From: Symbiodinium natans
Lineage: Eukaryota > Sar > Dinophyceae > Suessiales > Symbiodiniaceae
Direction of reading: 5' to 3'
NCBI GenBank assembly: GCA_905221605.1
Contig: CAJNDS010002226.1
Coordinates: 165,001-229,000 of the forward strand
Length of the DNA stretch: 64,000 nt
Made by a program: the position numbers and the translations under genes. The notes below the pieces were generated by a model. That model was not told the DNA's origin and ran no database searches. It saw only the letters and a list, made by a program, of their open reading frames with translations. Positions 1 to 10,907 of the stretch are shown here, in pieces. Every line of letters starts with the position of its first letter. Position 1 is the stretch's first letter.

Positions 1-505
1 CATCCGAAACGCACCCCCCCCCAAAAAAAAAAAAAAAAAAACACCAAACCCCACAAGGGCTCTCAACCCCAAAGGAACTCCAAACCCCCAAAAGGGCAAC
101 TTTCTCTGAATCCTAATCCCCAAACCCCAGACCCTAAACCCCACAAGAGCTCTGAGCCTTGAATCCGTGCATCTGTGGAAGTCGGTGGGTGGCTTTCTTA
201 GAGAGCCAACTCCGCGACCCCCCGAAACAGGAGCCGCTTAGCCAAGCCCTGAACCCTAAGGTCATAAGGAGGTTTAGGGTTTAAAAGCTTAGGGTTTATA
301 GGGTATAGGGTTTTTGGGTTTAGGGCTTGTAGCGTTTAGGGTTTAGGCTTCCGCCCCCCTCACCCAAACCCTTTTCTTTCAAACAGGCATCCCCAGCAAG
401 TACTCCTCACTGTCTAGAACTTTTTGTTTTGGGGGGGGGGGGGAGGGTACCCCCCCTTTCGGGTGAGGTTTAGGGTTTAGGGTTCAGGGTTTGGGGTTTA
501 GGGAT
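1..505. other. repeat-rich end of window, no gene seen
   Basis: Holds an abutting poly(C)/poly(A) tract near 11-40, degenerate TTTAGGG-type repeats near 270-350 and 466-503, and a poly(G) tract near 430-444. No exon-like segment was recognised. Confidence 0.6.
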
Positions 506-573
506 GGGAGCCAATTGCGGGCAAGCCGCCACTTGTAGTGGTTGGTGTCGACCTTCTTGTACCACTGTGTGCC
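506..573 (-). CDS. possible exon of cysteine-rich repeat gene
   Basis: After a CAG acceptor (574-576) an open frame reads GTQWYKKVDTNHYKW. The TQW piece resembles the ATQW and ATKW pieces that follow the last cysteine of the unit in the exons at 4699-4754 and 6201-6243. No cysteine is present and the 3' end is not fixed, so membership is uncertain. It is the last exon candidate of the gene in this window. Confidence 0.3.
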
Positions 574-2643
574 CTGCGGATTTTACTTGCTTCCAGGTTC
601 ATGGGATGTCAACCGAAAGCTTGCGGAGATGCTCAGCCCCAAGCAGTTAAACTGCTAACTGTGAATCCCAAACACACACACACACACACACACACGATTC
701 CGGCGGTTATGGCAATGTTGGGATGTTGCGCTTTCCCCCCAACCCTCAACCCTAAGCCCTCAACCCTAAACCGCCTAAACCCAAAACATTCAAAAGCTGC
801 ACTGGTCGGTTTTAGGGCAAAGGCGTCAAGCTTTGTGCGGCAGAGCAACACCCATATGCCCCTGCCCAGTTAGAAGTGGAGTTCTAAGGGGCCCTCAGTT
901 TGGATACGAGAACTTAAACTCAGGCATTACGTTCCGGAACGATACAGTAGCCCCCCGGCCTAAGCACACATCCCAAGGCAGTTTGGTTTCAGCAACAGTG
1001 TAAGGTTAAGGTTCTATAGGAGCTGAGGAGTTTTCTGTTTAGCGGGTTGCTGAAAAAGTTGGCCTTGCCAGTCTTTTTGTCGTCAGTGTCGCAGACCTCA
1101 GCACACTGAGTGAACATGAGCCAATCCCAACACCTAATAAATCTATACTCCACTCAGAACCTTAATAAAATAATATTTTTTAATATCCTCTTGGGCTTTG
1201 TATAGAAATCTTGAAACAACGTCCACCTTGACTAACCCCGCAACCCCCTGGGAATTTCCGAACAAGGAGTATTTGCCCCTCATGTTCATTTTGCTGGTGT
1301 TTTTTGCTGTGCTTGTTTTTTGAGATTGAAATTCAGGTGATTAACCTACGCACTCACTGACGCACCTGCTGAGCATGCTCCGAGACTACCCGGTGGACCA
1401 CCATCCTAAACCGTAAGCCATAAACAGGCAATGAGATGATAATGATACTAGTTCTAATGTAACATACCAGCGTAGTCATGTAGTAATGTGTTGTATACGT
1501 AACATATGTTACTAAATTAAAAGTACGACCGAATAACACTCTAGCCCATAAACACTGGCTCCCACCACTCAGAGCACGAAAAGCCCGTCAGATTCAGCAC
1601 CGCAGCTCAAACCTCAAACTTCAGCCTTGATTCCCAATCCGCCCTTGAAGGAGAGAAAAGGGAAGCCTGGAGTTTAGGGTTTAGGGTTGAGGAGTTTAGG
1701 GTTTAGCTTGGTGGCTTTCATGTCGGACGGTGATTAGTGCGGCCCCCGCTCCGCGAATTATACGGCGGGATCAAGTTGATTGGTTTGGTCCACCGGAAGT
1801 GTGAGAAAACATCGAGCTGTTGCCTGGAAATCGCTGCTGAAAGCCTGAGCAAAGGTTTTTCTGAAAGCCCTCTGAGACCCCCCCCGCCCCGGGGTGGAGG
1901 GTTACACTAATCAGCATCCAACATTCAGGACTTACGGTTTGAAAGGGGTTTTAGGGGGTTTGGCTTGGGAGTGTGGGCTTTGGAATTGAGGGTTCCCCAG
2001 TTACCTCGGAGAAAGTGCACGGACCCAGGGGCTCATGTACCGATATTATGGGGGTTTACGGAAAATGATGGACCCAAAATAGTAGGATTCTCAGAATTCT
2101 CTTATAATGAGGACCCCTGGTGGCACCCCTAATTTCGGAAACCCCCGTGTCATGCACATTGGGTTGTGCCCAAACATGCACCCAGTTAGGCTCATGATTC
2201 AGGACCCGTATTTAGGGCTTTTGGGGCCCAAGGATCATGATGAGCCATAGATACTGTGTGAATTTCGCGGCCGAAGGCCCATACGTAGCCTGCACAAGGT
2301 TTTGGCGCCTAAGACCCTAAACACTGCGCTTCGATCGAATGCTCCGCACTTCAGGAACTTCGCAGTCGCTTCTCGCTTGCCCAGGCTTCCGGCAAAGTCC
2401 TCGCAGAAGATGCGGTCGCAGCACCTTGACATGTTTTGCCCTGGCAGAGGCCCTAATTATTAAAAATAAACCGTAGTTCAAAAACCCCCCCAACGCCCTC
2501 AAAACCCGAATAATCCCTAAGCCTCCGAAACCGAATCTCCTAACCTTGAGAACTTTGGTGCCCTCTGAAGCCCCAGGACCCCCCATCCTGAGCCATAAAC
2601 CCCTAAAGTTGCGAGCCCTGATGGCTTGCGGCTTAGGGACATA

Positions 2644-2877
2644 GGGTTTAGGGCTTAGGGCTTAGGGTTTAGGGTTTAGGGTTTAGGGCTTAGAATTTAC
2701 GGCATAGGGTTGTGACTCTGAGACTCCTGCTGCTGGTTGAGAAGGATAGGGTGGCTTGCTCGGCCGGCTCAAATCGTAACGCCCTGAACCCTAAACCCTA
2801 AACCCTAAACCCTAAACCCTAGACCCTAAACCCTAAACCCTAAACCCTAAACCCTGGACCCTGGACCCTGAACCCTA
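2644..2877. repeat. opposed interstitial telomere-type arrays
   Basis: TTTAGGG-type units at 2644-2692 (some with TTAGGGC) face CCCTAAA-type units at 2782-2877 across about 90 bases of other sequence. The two arms can pair as an inverted repeat. Confidence 0.85.
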
Positions 2878-3007
2878 CCCAGGCCATCCTTTTAGGAGCT
2901 TGTTCAGGGTTTCGGGTTCAGGGTATAGGGTTTCGAGAATCATATGAGGAAATACCCAAAACAGGAAACTACAATTAGGGGCGAAGGTGGGGCCTGATTC
3001 TGGATTA

Positions 3008-3178
3008 CATTGAAACATGGTGTATTCAAACCTATGTACACTCACAAAAAAACCTTGATGTAAGCCCCCACGTCATGTGGAGTAGGCTGTGTCCTTGCTA
3101 GCAGCGCCAAAAGGACACCCAGTACCCACACTCACCAACACTGAATATTCATGACGAACCCTCCCTAAACCCTAAAGC
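3008..3178 (+). repeat. dispersed repeat, copy 1 (CCAAAAGGACAC family)
   Basis: Shares blocks with 53653-53795: CCACGTCATGTG, then AGCGCCAAAAGGACAC, then CTCACCA, ending in ACCCTCCCTAAACCC. A more diverged copy is near 22520-22680. All three run into a CCCTAAA array at the same end. Confidence 0.7.
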
Positions 3179-3273
3179 CTAAACACTAGAAACCCTAAAC
3201 CCTATAAACCCTAAACCCTATAAACCCCACACCCTACACCCTAAACCCTACGTCACTTGGGGGCCCCCACTGC

Positions 3274-3315
3274 TCGAAGGTGGATCCCTGGAGCGAGCCG
3301 TCGTTTTCCTTCGGC
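3274..3315 (-). CDS. exon, cysteine-rich repeat gene (pre-CC half unit)
   Basis: Acceptor TTGAG precedes the frame PKENDGSLQGSTF. Joined to the exon at 4699-4754 (two bases TG plus first base G make Trp), it gives 15 residues from the last cysteine to G-S-T, the usual spacing. The 3' end is uncertain: a GC donor at 3273 or a GT donor at 3256 both fit; the latter would add EQWGPP. It is the last exon of the phase-consistent chain. Confidence 0.5.
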
Positions 3316-4698
3316 CTCAAGGAGGAAGGCTGGCCCTTACATTTTTAGGTTTAGGGTCTAGGGTCTAGGGTTTAGGGTTCAGGGTTCAGGGTTCAGGGTT
3401 CAAGGTTTAGGGTTTAGGGTGAGTGGCCCTTCGGGGGCCTTAGGGGCTTTGGCAGCTTTAGGAGCCTTTAAGGCCCTTATGGGGTTCGGCAGGTTTAGAG
3501 TTTAGGGCTTAAGATTTGGGGTTTTAGGGCTTCCCGGTTTAGGCCTTAGGGCTTCGAATTGAGTAGGATTTAGGGGCTTAGGGCTTTCGGGTTTGAGGGT
3601 TTCGTCGGGCCTAGACTTTAAGGTTCTTAGGGTATGGTTCTCCGTGTTTTTGGTTGAGGGTTTGGGGGCTTTTGGGTTGGTTTCGGGGTTGAAGGGATCC
3701 GATCCTCACCTCGATCCGCCGTGACAATCCCTTGATGCACCACCCCACCCCGTCGCCCGGATTCAGAATGTTCAATGCAGAAAGAGCAGGAATGTACGGT
3801 AATGTTCGCATTCTTAGCAGGCCCTTTAAACCCTGAGCTCCTTCTGCACAAAGTTTGCATCATCGACATGCGGCTGCGGCACATCATGTTCATTCAGCCC
3901 TGGCTGACATCACACACACACACATGGTGGATCTACAGCTAGAGGATGCCAGAACTTACGGCTGCTCACCTGCCTCCCCAAGTCTAGACTAAGAGAACTT
4001 CAACTTCCAAAGGGATAGCTTTCCAAACCCAACGTGTTTTTAAAGGGTTTAGGGTTTAGGGTTTAGGGTTTAGGTTTAGGGTTTCGGGTCGACCAAAGAA
4101 GTCGATCAGGGGCCCCCGGGAATCCCAACAGACGACATCAATGGAACTCTTGACAACCAGTGTGTAGTCGACATACTTCCTGGATGGGCCGAAATCCCCA
4201 TGAACGAACACGTAAGAAGTGCTACTTTTGATGTGCATGCTATTTAAATACGAGGGAACCGTTCTTGGCAATGAATCGAGCTTCGAAACCTTCAAAAGTC
4301 AGGTGAATTGCAAGACAATGATAAAAATCAGGTGAAGTGAACGTGACCAACCATCAACTTAACAAACGCAACAGCTCGTCAACATCTCAATTCCACCTGT
4401 ATGAGGCATACCAAATCTTCCTACAATTGTGGCGTTCCTGTTTGCTGAATGTGGCCTTGCTGCTTGTGTCGCCATCGATCGTTTGTTGAACGCATGTACT
4501 CCCATTCCGAAGACAAGATCCGCTTACACTCAGCCCAAGAAAACACGATCATAGTCGTTAAGGCCGTTAAGGTTGACAGACCCACCTCTAAATTGGGTTT
4601 AGGGCTTAGGGTCTAGGGGTTTAAGGGGGTTCCAAAGCCTAAACCCTAAACCCCAAACCCCAAACCTTAAACCCTACATTCCTAGAGGCCCCCACTTC
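3316..4698 (-). other. intron between exons of the cysteine-rich gene
   Basis: In the sense of transcription it starts with TTTAGGG-type units (from + strand CCCTAAA at 4640-4675) and ends with CCCTAAA-type units (from + strand TTTAGGG at 3346-3420). A further TTTAGGG block is at 4046-4085 and a CA run near 3911. No gene seen inside. Confidence 0.5.
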
Positions 4699-4754
4699 CA
4701 CTGTGTGGCTGGATCGCAAATCTCGGGCAAGCAGATCAGCTTCTCGCAGCACTC
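4699..4754 (-). CDS. exon, cysteine-rich repeat gene (CC unit)
   Basis: After a CCAG acceptor the frame reads ECCEKLICLPEICDPATQ and two bases of the next codon. Cysteine spacing C-C-x4-C-x4-C is intact in a single exon, which fixes the spacing used to join the others. The donor is taken as GA (GAAGTG), because this gives the right phase and the usual 15-residue spacing to the next G. Reading on to a GT donor at 4677 also keeps phase but lengthens the unit. Confidence 0.65.
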
Positions 4755-5160
4755 CTGGCATTTCCCGCGGCTACTCTGGGGTCTTAAGTCTGCAACAAGG
4801 GGTTAGGTTTCTTTTGGTTTAGGGTTGAGGGTTTATAGGGCAAAACATACCTGCTGTGTGCTCTCGGGTCTTACGTCTACAGTGCAGGTTTAGGGCTTAG
4901 GGTTTATAGGGTAAGAATACCTGCTTTGGGCTATGTGAAGCTTCTCGGAGTTCTTGCCTTGTGTGTTGGGTTAGGCACAAGCAAAGAGGGAACTCGCCCT
5001 TACTCTCAGCCATGAGAGCTATACACCCTGCAAGGAGCAACGTGCCCTTGCTGGCCCAAACCCCCACATCCTTACGCCAGCGCCCTAAACCCTAAACCCT
5101 AAACCCCAAACCCTAAACCCTAAACCCTAAACCCTGAACCCTGCAAGTTTGCGGGGAGTC

Positions 5161-5202
5161 CTCGTCGGACCATCCCTTGCGGTCGGTGTTGGTGAGGGCA
5201 TT
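5161..5202 (-). CDS. exon, cysteine-rich repeat gene (pre-CC half unit)
   Basis: CAG acceptor at 5203-5205, then NALTNTDRKGWSDE (14 codons), then a GA donor (GACTCC). Joined to the next exon it makes G-W-S-D-E-E-C-C, matching G-N-S-V-E-E-C-C and G-S-T-D-E-E-C-C elsewhere in the gene. A longer alternative running to a GT donor at 5139 would end in SPQTC and break the spacing. Confidence 0.6.
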
Positions 5203-5909
5203 CTGGTCCGCCCCTTGGGGTCTAGGGTTTAGGGTTTCGGGTTTAGGGTTGATGCTTCAGGGTTTGTGGGCTTTAGGGGGTATCAGGGTTTAGGGAACTT
5301 CCCTGTAGATCAAACGCGGGGGCTTCGGGTTTAGGGCTTCGGGGCATTAAGGGTTCTTAGCCGCAAGAGAGTCTCGTAAGGTCGGGGGATTAGGCTTGCC
5401 TGGCGCGTTTCGGGGTCCGCAACCCCAAGGTAGTTTAGGGTCTATCACAGGGTTTGAAGGGCTGACAAGAAAAGGGGCCAGCCTAGACTTGCCTCAAATG
5501 TCCATGCTGTATCTTAACAGTCCCTTAGTGGTCCCTGATTCTGGGCTTCCTTGCGCTAAACCCGAAACCCTAAACCCCAAACGTGCCACGTTGCCTATGA
5601 GCAGTATGTCTAGGGTTTGGGGCTTAGGCTCCAGGGATCTAGCCTTTCGCGAGATGAGTTGAGGGTTCGATTTTTGTTCAAAGAGACTTTAAGGGGTCTA
5701 AGGTTGAGGAGTCAGGGCCATCAACTTTGAGCCAGTTTCAGGTTCAGGGATAGGGCTTTACCCTAAGTAAGCCCCCCTCCAAAAACGCCAAAACACTACG
5801 TAATCCTTCAGCCTACACCACGAGCCTCTGAAAAGCCGACATAAACTCTACACGAACTGGTAAAACCCTGCATCTGCATCAGCCCTGTGCCCAAAGCTGT
5901 GAACTCCCG

Positions 5910-6023
5910 GTTTAGGGTTTAGGGTTAGGTTTTAGGGTTTAGGGTTAGGTCTTAGGTCTTAGGGTTTAGGGTTTAGGGGCTAGGGTTTAGGGTTTAGGGT
6001 TTAGGGTTTAGGGTTTAGGGTTG
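5910..6023 (+). repeat. interstitial telomere-type array
   Basis: TTTAGGG units with TTAGG and TTTTAGGG variants, lying inside the intron between 5203 and 6200. A second small block follows at 6115-6150. Confidence 0.9.
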
Positions 6024-6200
6024 AGGGAACTCCCTGAAATTCTCTGTCACATGCATGAAGGGCTTAGGTCTTTAACTAGGGTTCGGGATTGAGAGATTCA
6101 GGACTCAGCTGGGTTTAGGGTTTAGGATTTAGGGTTTGGGGTTTACGGGGGGAGGCCACGACTTCAGGGCGCTTGCAAGGCCAGGCCCCAGGCGGTGCAC

Positions 6201-6243
6201 CCACTTTGTCGCATCGCTGCACTTCCAGTTCATGCAGCTCTTC
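6201..6243 (-). CDS. exon, cysteine-rich repeat gene (post-CC half unit)
   Basis: CAG acceptor, one base, then KSCMNWKCSDATKW, then a GT donor (GTGCAC). The first base completes the Lys codon begun in exon 7551-7615, giving C-C-E-K-K-S-C-M-N-W-K-C, again C-C-x4-C-x4-C. The intron after K-W sits at the same place as the one after Q-W in exon 4699-4754. Confidence 0.65.
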
Positions 6244-7550
6244 CTGCTCAGGAGGGCGGCCCGCTGGGGGTACTTAAGAGTCTAGTTGGTTTAGGATTAG
6301 GGTTTAGGGTTTAGGGTTTAGGGTTTAGGGGTTTGGGGTCTTGTTAGGGTTCAAGTGGGGATGTTCCCGGTTTTTGAGTCCTCCAACAAGGATAACATGT
6401 CCTAACATGTCCCTGCGAAAGGCAACCTACATGAAGGAGGGTTTGCATTACTAGATCCCGTACAGGACCCCATGTTAAACATTCACCGAAATCCCAAGGG
6501 AGCTCCCCCCCCCCCAAAAAAAAAACAAACTCACTTTCAAGACCGGCAAAACTACAATAGAACCCTACATTGCATGCCAATACTCTGGTGACATGTTTTG
6601 GTATGAAGGGCGACGGCGCGTGTCTTGTTTATAGCCATTGTAGCCCTTTTGGTGAGGCTGCCGCTTGACACTTTTGCACACCAATGTTCACGACGCGCTG
6701 CACAAACGCTACGTGCATACAAACCCTTAACAACATCCTCCCAATGCAACTGAACCTAAACCCTGAACCCTGAACTCTCAGCCTGCAATCACGAGCCCCA
6801 AAAACCCAAAACTCAAACCTGTAAAACCCACAGCTTAGAACCCTTTCAAGCCCCCAGTCAAGATCTCAAGGCCTAGCCTTAAACCCTAAACCCTAAAGCC
6901 CTAAACCCTAAACCGTGAAACCCTAAACCCTAAAACCCTACAACCTTTAACCCTCAGCGCAAAGGTGAACCAACTCACTTGTCCGTAAATTGGTTTTCTG
7001 TGTGGGGTTTGGGGTTCGGGGTTGAGAGCTTGGGGTTTCGGGCTTTGGGGTTTAGAGTTTGAGGTTTAGGGTTTGGGCTTTAGGGATTGGGGTTGTGGTT
7101 TAGTGTTTAGGGTTGGGTGGGACGCGGTCGTGTTTTCAAGCGCCTGAACAGCCCCTTCTTAAGTTGTCCGAAGGCGCCCGAAGACTCAGACCCAAGGCCT
7201 GGAAAACCCAACGACAATTTTTTTGACTTTTATAAGATAGAGTAATTTCAATTTTCATGATATTTGATATAACTAGTTATTGTCTACCAAAAAAACAGAC
7301 CCTCTGATAAGCAACGCCACTCGGCACGTGGGCTCCGAGTTGGGAACTAGGTACCCGGTTCCAGTGCAGTACAAGACCGATAGGTTCCGCGCATGCCTAT
7401 TTGCTAAGAACCGCGAGTTTGAAGAGGGTTTAGGGTTTAGGGTTTAGGGTTTAGGGTTTAGGGTTTAGGGTTTGCTTCCCTAAGATTCTCATCAGAGGCT
7501 AGTAGTATCTACAGGGGCCGCGCGAGTCACCATGGTCCGGGACCCCAGGC
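6244..7550 (-). other. intron of the cysteine-rich gene
   Basis: Holds TTTAGGG at 6290-6330, a poly(C)/poly(A) tract at about 6506-6526, CCCTAAA at 6880-6950, degenerate TTTAGGG at 7015-7110 and a clean TTTAGGG block at 7427-7472. An AT-richer stretch lies near 7215-7300. No exon recognised. Confidence 0.45.
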
Positions 7551-7615
7551 TTCTCGCAGCACTCTTCGTCGGTGCTTCCCATGCGCCGGGTGGGGTTCAC
7601 CAGCAGTTGCAGGGA
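7551..7615 (-). CDS. exon, cysteine-rich repeat gene (pre-CC half unit plus CC)
   Basis: CAG acceptor at 7616-7618. The frame reads SLQLLVNPTRRM then GSTDEECCE and two bases of Lys. The donor is taken as GC (GCCTGG), which alone among nearby options keeps phase and C-C-x4-C spacing with exon 6201-6243. With the previous exon it gives 15 residues from the last cysteine to the Gly. Confidence 0.65.
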
Positions 7616-7619
7616 CTGG

Positions 7620-7930
7620 CGGCAGGTGTGACAGACACATACGCGTGTACATGCACATAGGCATAGGCATAGACTCGGCACAGAGATAGATTTAGGCATA
7701 GACGCATACATAGACGTGCAAACATATACATGTACATGTACATGCATGCTTATACACATACATACTCAGACATCGATGCATACACGCAAATGCCTAATTT
7801 GCTCGTGCACATGTGAACAAGAGGTGCATATACTTTGCATATACATCTGTGTACATGTCGGGATATCTGTAAGTGCACAAAACGTGATCTTCACACGCAA
7901 GAAGCATACATACTGCAGCGTTTGTGGATA
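7620..7930. repeat. alternating purine-pyrimidine low-complexity tract
   Basis: Degenerate ACATAC/ATGCAC-type sequence rich in CA, TA and TG steps, within an intron. Such alternation can favour Z-DNA. Open frames here in both strands are a by-product of the low complexity. Confidence 0.6.
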
Positions 7931-8568
7931 AACTGCTGTGCTTGTAATGACACCATAGACTCATGGACTGTAGATTCCTAAAGGCCCCAACACTTCCATA
8001 CCCTAAAACTCTGATATTAAGGGTCTTCAGCCGTAACAACATAGCTAAAGTGTAAAGCTTGGGTATGTCGGTTTGTAGGCAGGCGAGACTGAGGCTTGGT
8101 GTTCGACTGTTCAGGGCAGAAGGTTTTGGGTTCACGGTTCTATCATGCAGAGGGGGCCATTGCATAGCGCTGTAGTTGTAGCAAGGCTGAATGTTGACCG
8201 CTACAGCCCGCTGGCGATAGAATCATGCCACACATGTTCTTGAACAGCAGTTCCACCCCCCCCCCCCCCAAAAAAAAAAAAAAAAAAAAAAACCTAAACC
8301 CGAAACCCTGAACCCTAAACGTAAGGTAGAAGGGTTTCGTGCGCATATAGGGTTGAAAGCCCTCTGAACCCCGAAGCCGCCAAAACACCGAACTCCCTCA
8401 ACCGTACCCTTGCGCTCCCACGTTGTTGGGGTGTAGGGTTAAGGGTTTAGGGTTTAGGGTTTATGGTTGAGGGAGAATGGTTTAGGGTTAAGGGTTTAGT
8501 TTAGAGGCTCCCATGTTGCTTGGGTTCGCTCCTTAGCCCGACAGGGCACTACATCTGAGCACTCACAC

Positions 8569-8640
8569 CTCGTCGCCACACTCGTGCTTGTCACAGGTCA
8601 GCTTTTCGCAGCACTCTTCCACGCTGTTGCCTACCATGGT
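8569..8640 (-). CDS. exon, cysteine-rich repeat gene (whole CC core)
   Basis: AAG acceptor at 8641-8643, 24 codons, GT donor (GTGTGA). The frame reads TMVGNSVEECCEKLTC then DKHECGDE. It holds a full C-C-x4-C-x4-C core without interruption. Joined to exon 9357-9407 it gives 16 residues from the last cysteine to the Gly, identical to the neighbouring unit. A second donor one codon on (GTGAGT at 8566) matches consensus better but would shift phase. Confidence 0.7.
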
Positions 8641-8642
8641 CT

Positions 8643-8755
8643 TGGTAGGCCAGGAACCACATTTTAATAAGGGCACCCTTTTTTGGGATACTTCACAAGG
8701 GAACCCAGAACCCCCCAAAAAAAGAGGGTAAAGCGTACCGCCGGGCTACCGAGGA
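8643..8755. repeat. foldback family D, copy 1
   Basis: Short repeat with the order TAATAAGGGCACCC, poly(T)GGG, ACAAGGGAACCC, run of A, GGGTAAAG, GGGCTACC. The same order recurs at 10268-10345, 24914-25024 and 53456-53549. The ends carry the inverted words GGTAG and CTACC. Confidence 0.55.
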
Positions 8756-9065
8756 TTAGGGCACCTTGGGGGGACACCTAATGTTCATACGGCATGAGCG
8801 TTGGGTGGTTGCAAGGCGTGTGCCAAGAATGCTGACGAACCCTTAAAACAACACACACACACACACACCCATGAACCTTAAAGCAACTGCTCAGGGAGGA
8901 GGGTGTTGAAGGCTTATGAGGCTGTTATGCCTGGCTACGGAAGAGGGCTCGCCCCCCCCCACACCTCAAATCACCTTGGCCTCTTCGGGGGGGAATCAGG
9001 GCTTCGATACTTATGTGGTTTAAATTAAGCCTAAGCTCCATCCCAGCATCCCAGGGCCCAAATCT

Positions 9066-9304
9066 CCCTAAACCCTAAACCCTAAACCCTAAACCCTAAA
9101 CCCTGTAAGCTGGGATGATGGCTTGGATTTTTGGGGGATTTTACGGCTTGGTGTTCATGTCGCCCTCTCCGAAGGATACCTTGCAGAACAGGGTTCATTG
9201 TACACAAGGAACCCCAAAACCCTACGCCCCTATAACCCTAAGGAATTGACCCTAAACCCTAAACCGTAAACCCTAAACCCTAAACCCTAAACCCTAAACC
9301 CTAA
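9066..9304 (-). repeat. interstitial telomere-type arrays
   Basis: CCCTAAA units at 9066-9104 and 9249-9304, both at the transcription-upstream end of the intron that follows exon 9357-9407. Followed by an A-rich run at 9305-9316. Confidence 0.9.
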
Positions 9305-9356
9305 GAAAAAAAAAAACTGCCCGAAGCTCTGCAAGCACTGCAGCGAGCGCGCCTAC

Positions 9357-9407
9357 GATGGCGTTCTTCTTGGGCTTCCACTTCGAGTTGTTGGGGCATT
9401 CGAAGGT
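9357..9407 (-). CDS. exon, cysteine-rich repeat gene (post-CC half unit)
   Basis: CCAG acceptor at 9408-9410, 17 codons reading TFECPNNSKWKPKKNAI, then a GT donor (GTAGGC). Joined to exon 10405-10467 it makes C-C-D-V-K-K-C-D-T-F-E-C, the standard spacing. The intron before T-F-E-C sits at the homologous place to the introns before D-F-E-C (11523) and K-V-E-C (22037). Confidence 0.7.
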
Positions 9408-9439
9408 CTGGGCAACAGGGTCCCGGGTCCGAGGAGAAA

Positions 9440-9545
9440 TGTTTCAGGGTTCAGGGTTTAGGGTTTACGGTTTAGGGTTTAGGGTTTGGGGCTTAGGGTT
9501 TAGGGTTCAGGGTTTAGGGTTTAGGGTTTAGGGTTCAGGGTTTGA
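9440..9545 (+). repeat. interstitial telomere-type array
   Basis: TTTAGGG units with TTCAGGG variants. In transcription sense this is CCCTAAA just upstream of the acceptor of exon 9357-9407; the opposite sense occurs at the far end of the same intron (10345-10392). Confidence 0.9.
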
Positions 9546-9906
9546 GGTTTGGCGTTCAGTTTTCGGGGTTTAGGGGGTCAGGACTGAGGCTGGACAGCCT
9601 TGAGAGTTTTTCATGGAGTATGGCCCAGGGTCAGAGTTCTATAGGGTTCAGAATAGACCCTAAACCCTAAACCCGAAACCCTAAACTTCTAGAGCTTAAG
9701 GGTCTCTAGGGACTGAGGCAGTCCAGCTGTTGGCCTGCTGACCTTCTGGGCTGGTGCCGTTCTCCAAAATGGCCGCCTTTAAAGGTTTTTAGGCCTACAA
9801 TGTTGCAATTTGCATTTTGCTTGGCTGCAGTTGCCCTGATACATTTTACCTTTGCAAGGAGATGGACAAGCACGGTATGATAAAGAAACATACAAAATGT
9901 ACATAG

Positions 9907-9938
<32 letters not shown>
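9907..9938. repeat. TA dinucleotide run
   Basis: About 16 TA steps, next to the C-rich tract below. Confidence 0.9.
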
Positions 9939-9940
<2 letters not shown>

Positions 9941-9976
9941 GTCACCCCCAAGCTCCAGCCTTTCGTCTCATGGATT

Positions 9977-10222
9977 CCCCCCCCCCCCCTCCAACCCCCC
10001 CCCCCTTCCCCCCCCCCCCTTCCCCCCCCCCCTCCCCCCCCCCCCCCTTCCCCCCCCCCGTTCCCGTCCCCCCCCCCCCCCCCCCCCCCCCCCTCCTTCC
10101 CCCCCCCCCTTCCCCCCCCCTTCCCCCCCCCGCTTTCCCCCCCCCCCCCTCCCCCCCCCCCTCCCCTCCCCCCCCCCCCCCGCCCCTCCCCGCCCCCCTC
10201 CCCCCCCCCCCCTCCCCCTCCC
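9977..10222. repeat. C-rich tract (C runs broken by T, CT and CG)
   Basis: Nearly 250 bases of runs of C broken mostly by single or double T. The other strand is G-rich with many runs of four or more G, so G-quadruplex or i-motif folding is likely. Proline-rich and glycine-rich frames here are artefacts of composition. It lies in the intron between 9408 and 10404. Confidence 0.9.
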
Positions 10223-10267
10223 ACCAGTACCTCAAAGTTTAGGGTTGAGGGTTTGCGTCTTGAACAT

Positions 10268-10345
10268 TTCCCTTTTGGGGCTGGTCAATTTATAAGTGAA
10301 CCCAGAACAAAAAAGGGTAAAGGGTAACACCAAGACCTCCTAAGC
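10268..10345. repeat. foldback family D, copy 2 (partial)
   Basis: Shares TTGGGGCTGGTCAATTTATAAG, A-rich run and GGGTAAAGGGTA order with 24914-25024. The left end is cut by the C-rich tract region. Confidence 0.5.
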
Positions 10346-10404
10346 CCTAAACCCTAGCCCTAAACCCTAAACACTAAACCCTAAACCCCAAACAGCCAAG
10401 GAGC

Positions 10405-10467
10405 ATCGCACTTCTTCACGTCGCAGCAGGTGTCCCGGTCGCTGCCCTTCAGCGTGTCCGCACCGGG
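10405..10467 (-). CDS. exon, cysteine-rich repeat gene (pre-CC half plus CC core)
   Basis: CAG acceptor at 10468-10470, 21 codons reading PGADTLKGSDRDTCC then DVKKCD, GC donor (GCTCCT). Joined to exon 11485-11523 the spacing from the last cysteine to the Gly is 16 residues, as in the next unit. GT-like steps inside the exon (for example GTGAAG) would break the C-C-x4-C spacing. Confidence 0.7.
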
Positions 10468-10497
10468 CTGGCGGCCAACAAAGAGGAAGTCCAGGGG

Positions 10498-10700
10498 TTG
10501 GGGTTTAGGGTTTAGGGTTTAGGGTTTAGGGTTTAGGGTTTAGGGTTTAGGGTTTAGGGTTTAGGGTTTAGGGTTTAGGGTTTAGGGTTCAGGGTTCAGG
10601 GTTCAGGGTTCAGGGTTTAGGGTTTAGGGTTTAGGGTTTAGGGTTTAGGGTGTAGGGTTTAGGGTTTAGGGCTTAGGGTTCAGGGCTTAGGGCTAAGTGT
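10498..10700 (+). repeat. long interstitial telomere-type array
   Basis: One of the longest near-perfect TTTAGGG arrays, with TTCAGGG units at about 10588-10620. With CCCTAAA at 10855-10907 it makes an inverted pair inside one intron. Confidence 0.95.
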
Positions 10701-10854
10701 TCAGGGCTCAGGGTTTTCGTACCTACAGGGTTTTAGGGTTGAAGGTTCAGGAGTAGCCATAGCTGAGGTTTCCATATCTTATAACCCAGGTTCATTGGCC
10801 AAACGAGCTACAATCGCCCGGCAAGGGCGGGGTGGAAGGCTTCGGAAACTGATC

Positions 10855-10907
10855 TAAACCCTAAACCCTAAACCCTAAACCCTAAACCCTGAACCCTGAA
10901 CCCTAAA
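10855..10907 (-). repeat. interstitial telomere-type array
   Basis: CCCTAAA units, the last ones CCCTGAA, opposed to the TTTAGGG array at 10498-10700. Confidence 0.9.

Larger units (their letters stand above)
574..3273. other. spacer or intron, no gene seen
   Basis: Contains a CA dinucleotide run near 671-695, an AT-richer stretch near 1130-1530, telomere-type arrays of opposite sense at 2644-2692 and 2782-2877, and one copy of a dispersed repeat at 3008-3178. I could not recognise exons, though very short ones could be missed. Confidence 0.5.

Noticed and set aside
9852-10295. Proline-rich and glycine-rich open frames on both strands
   Set aside because: They are produced by the C-rich tract and have no independent support.
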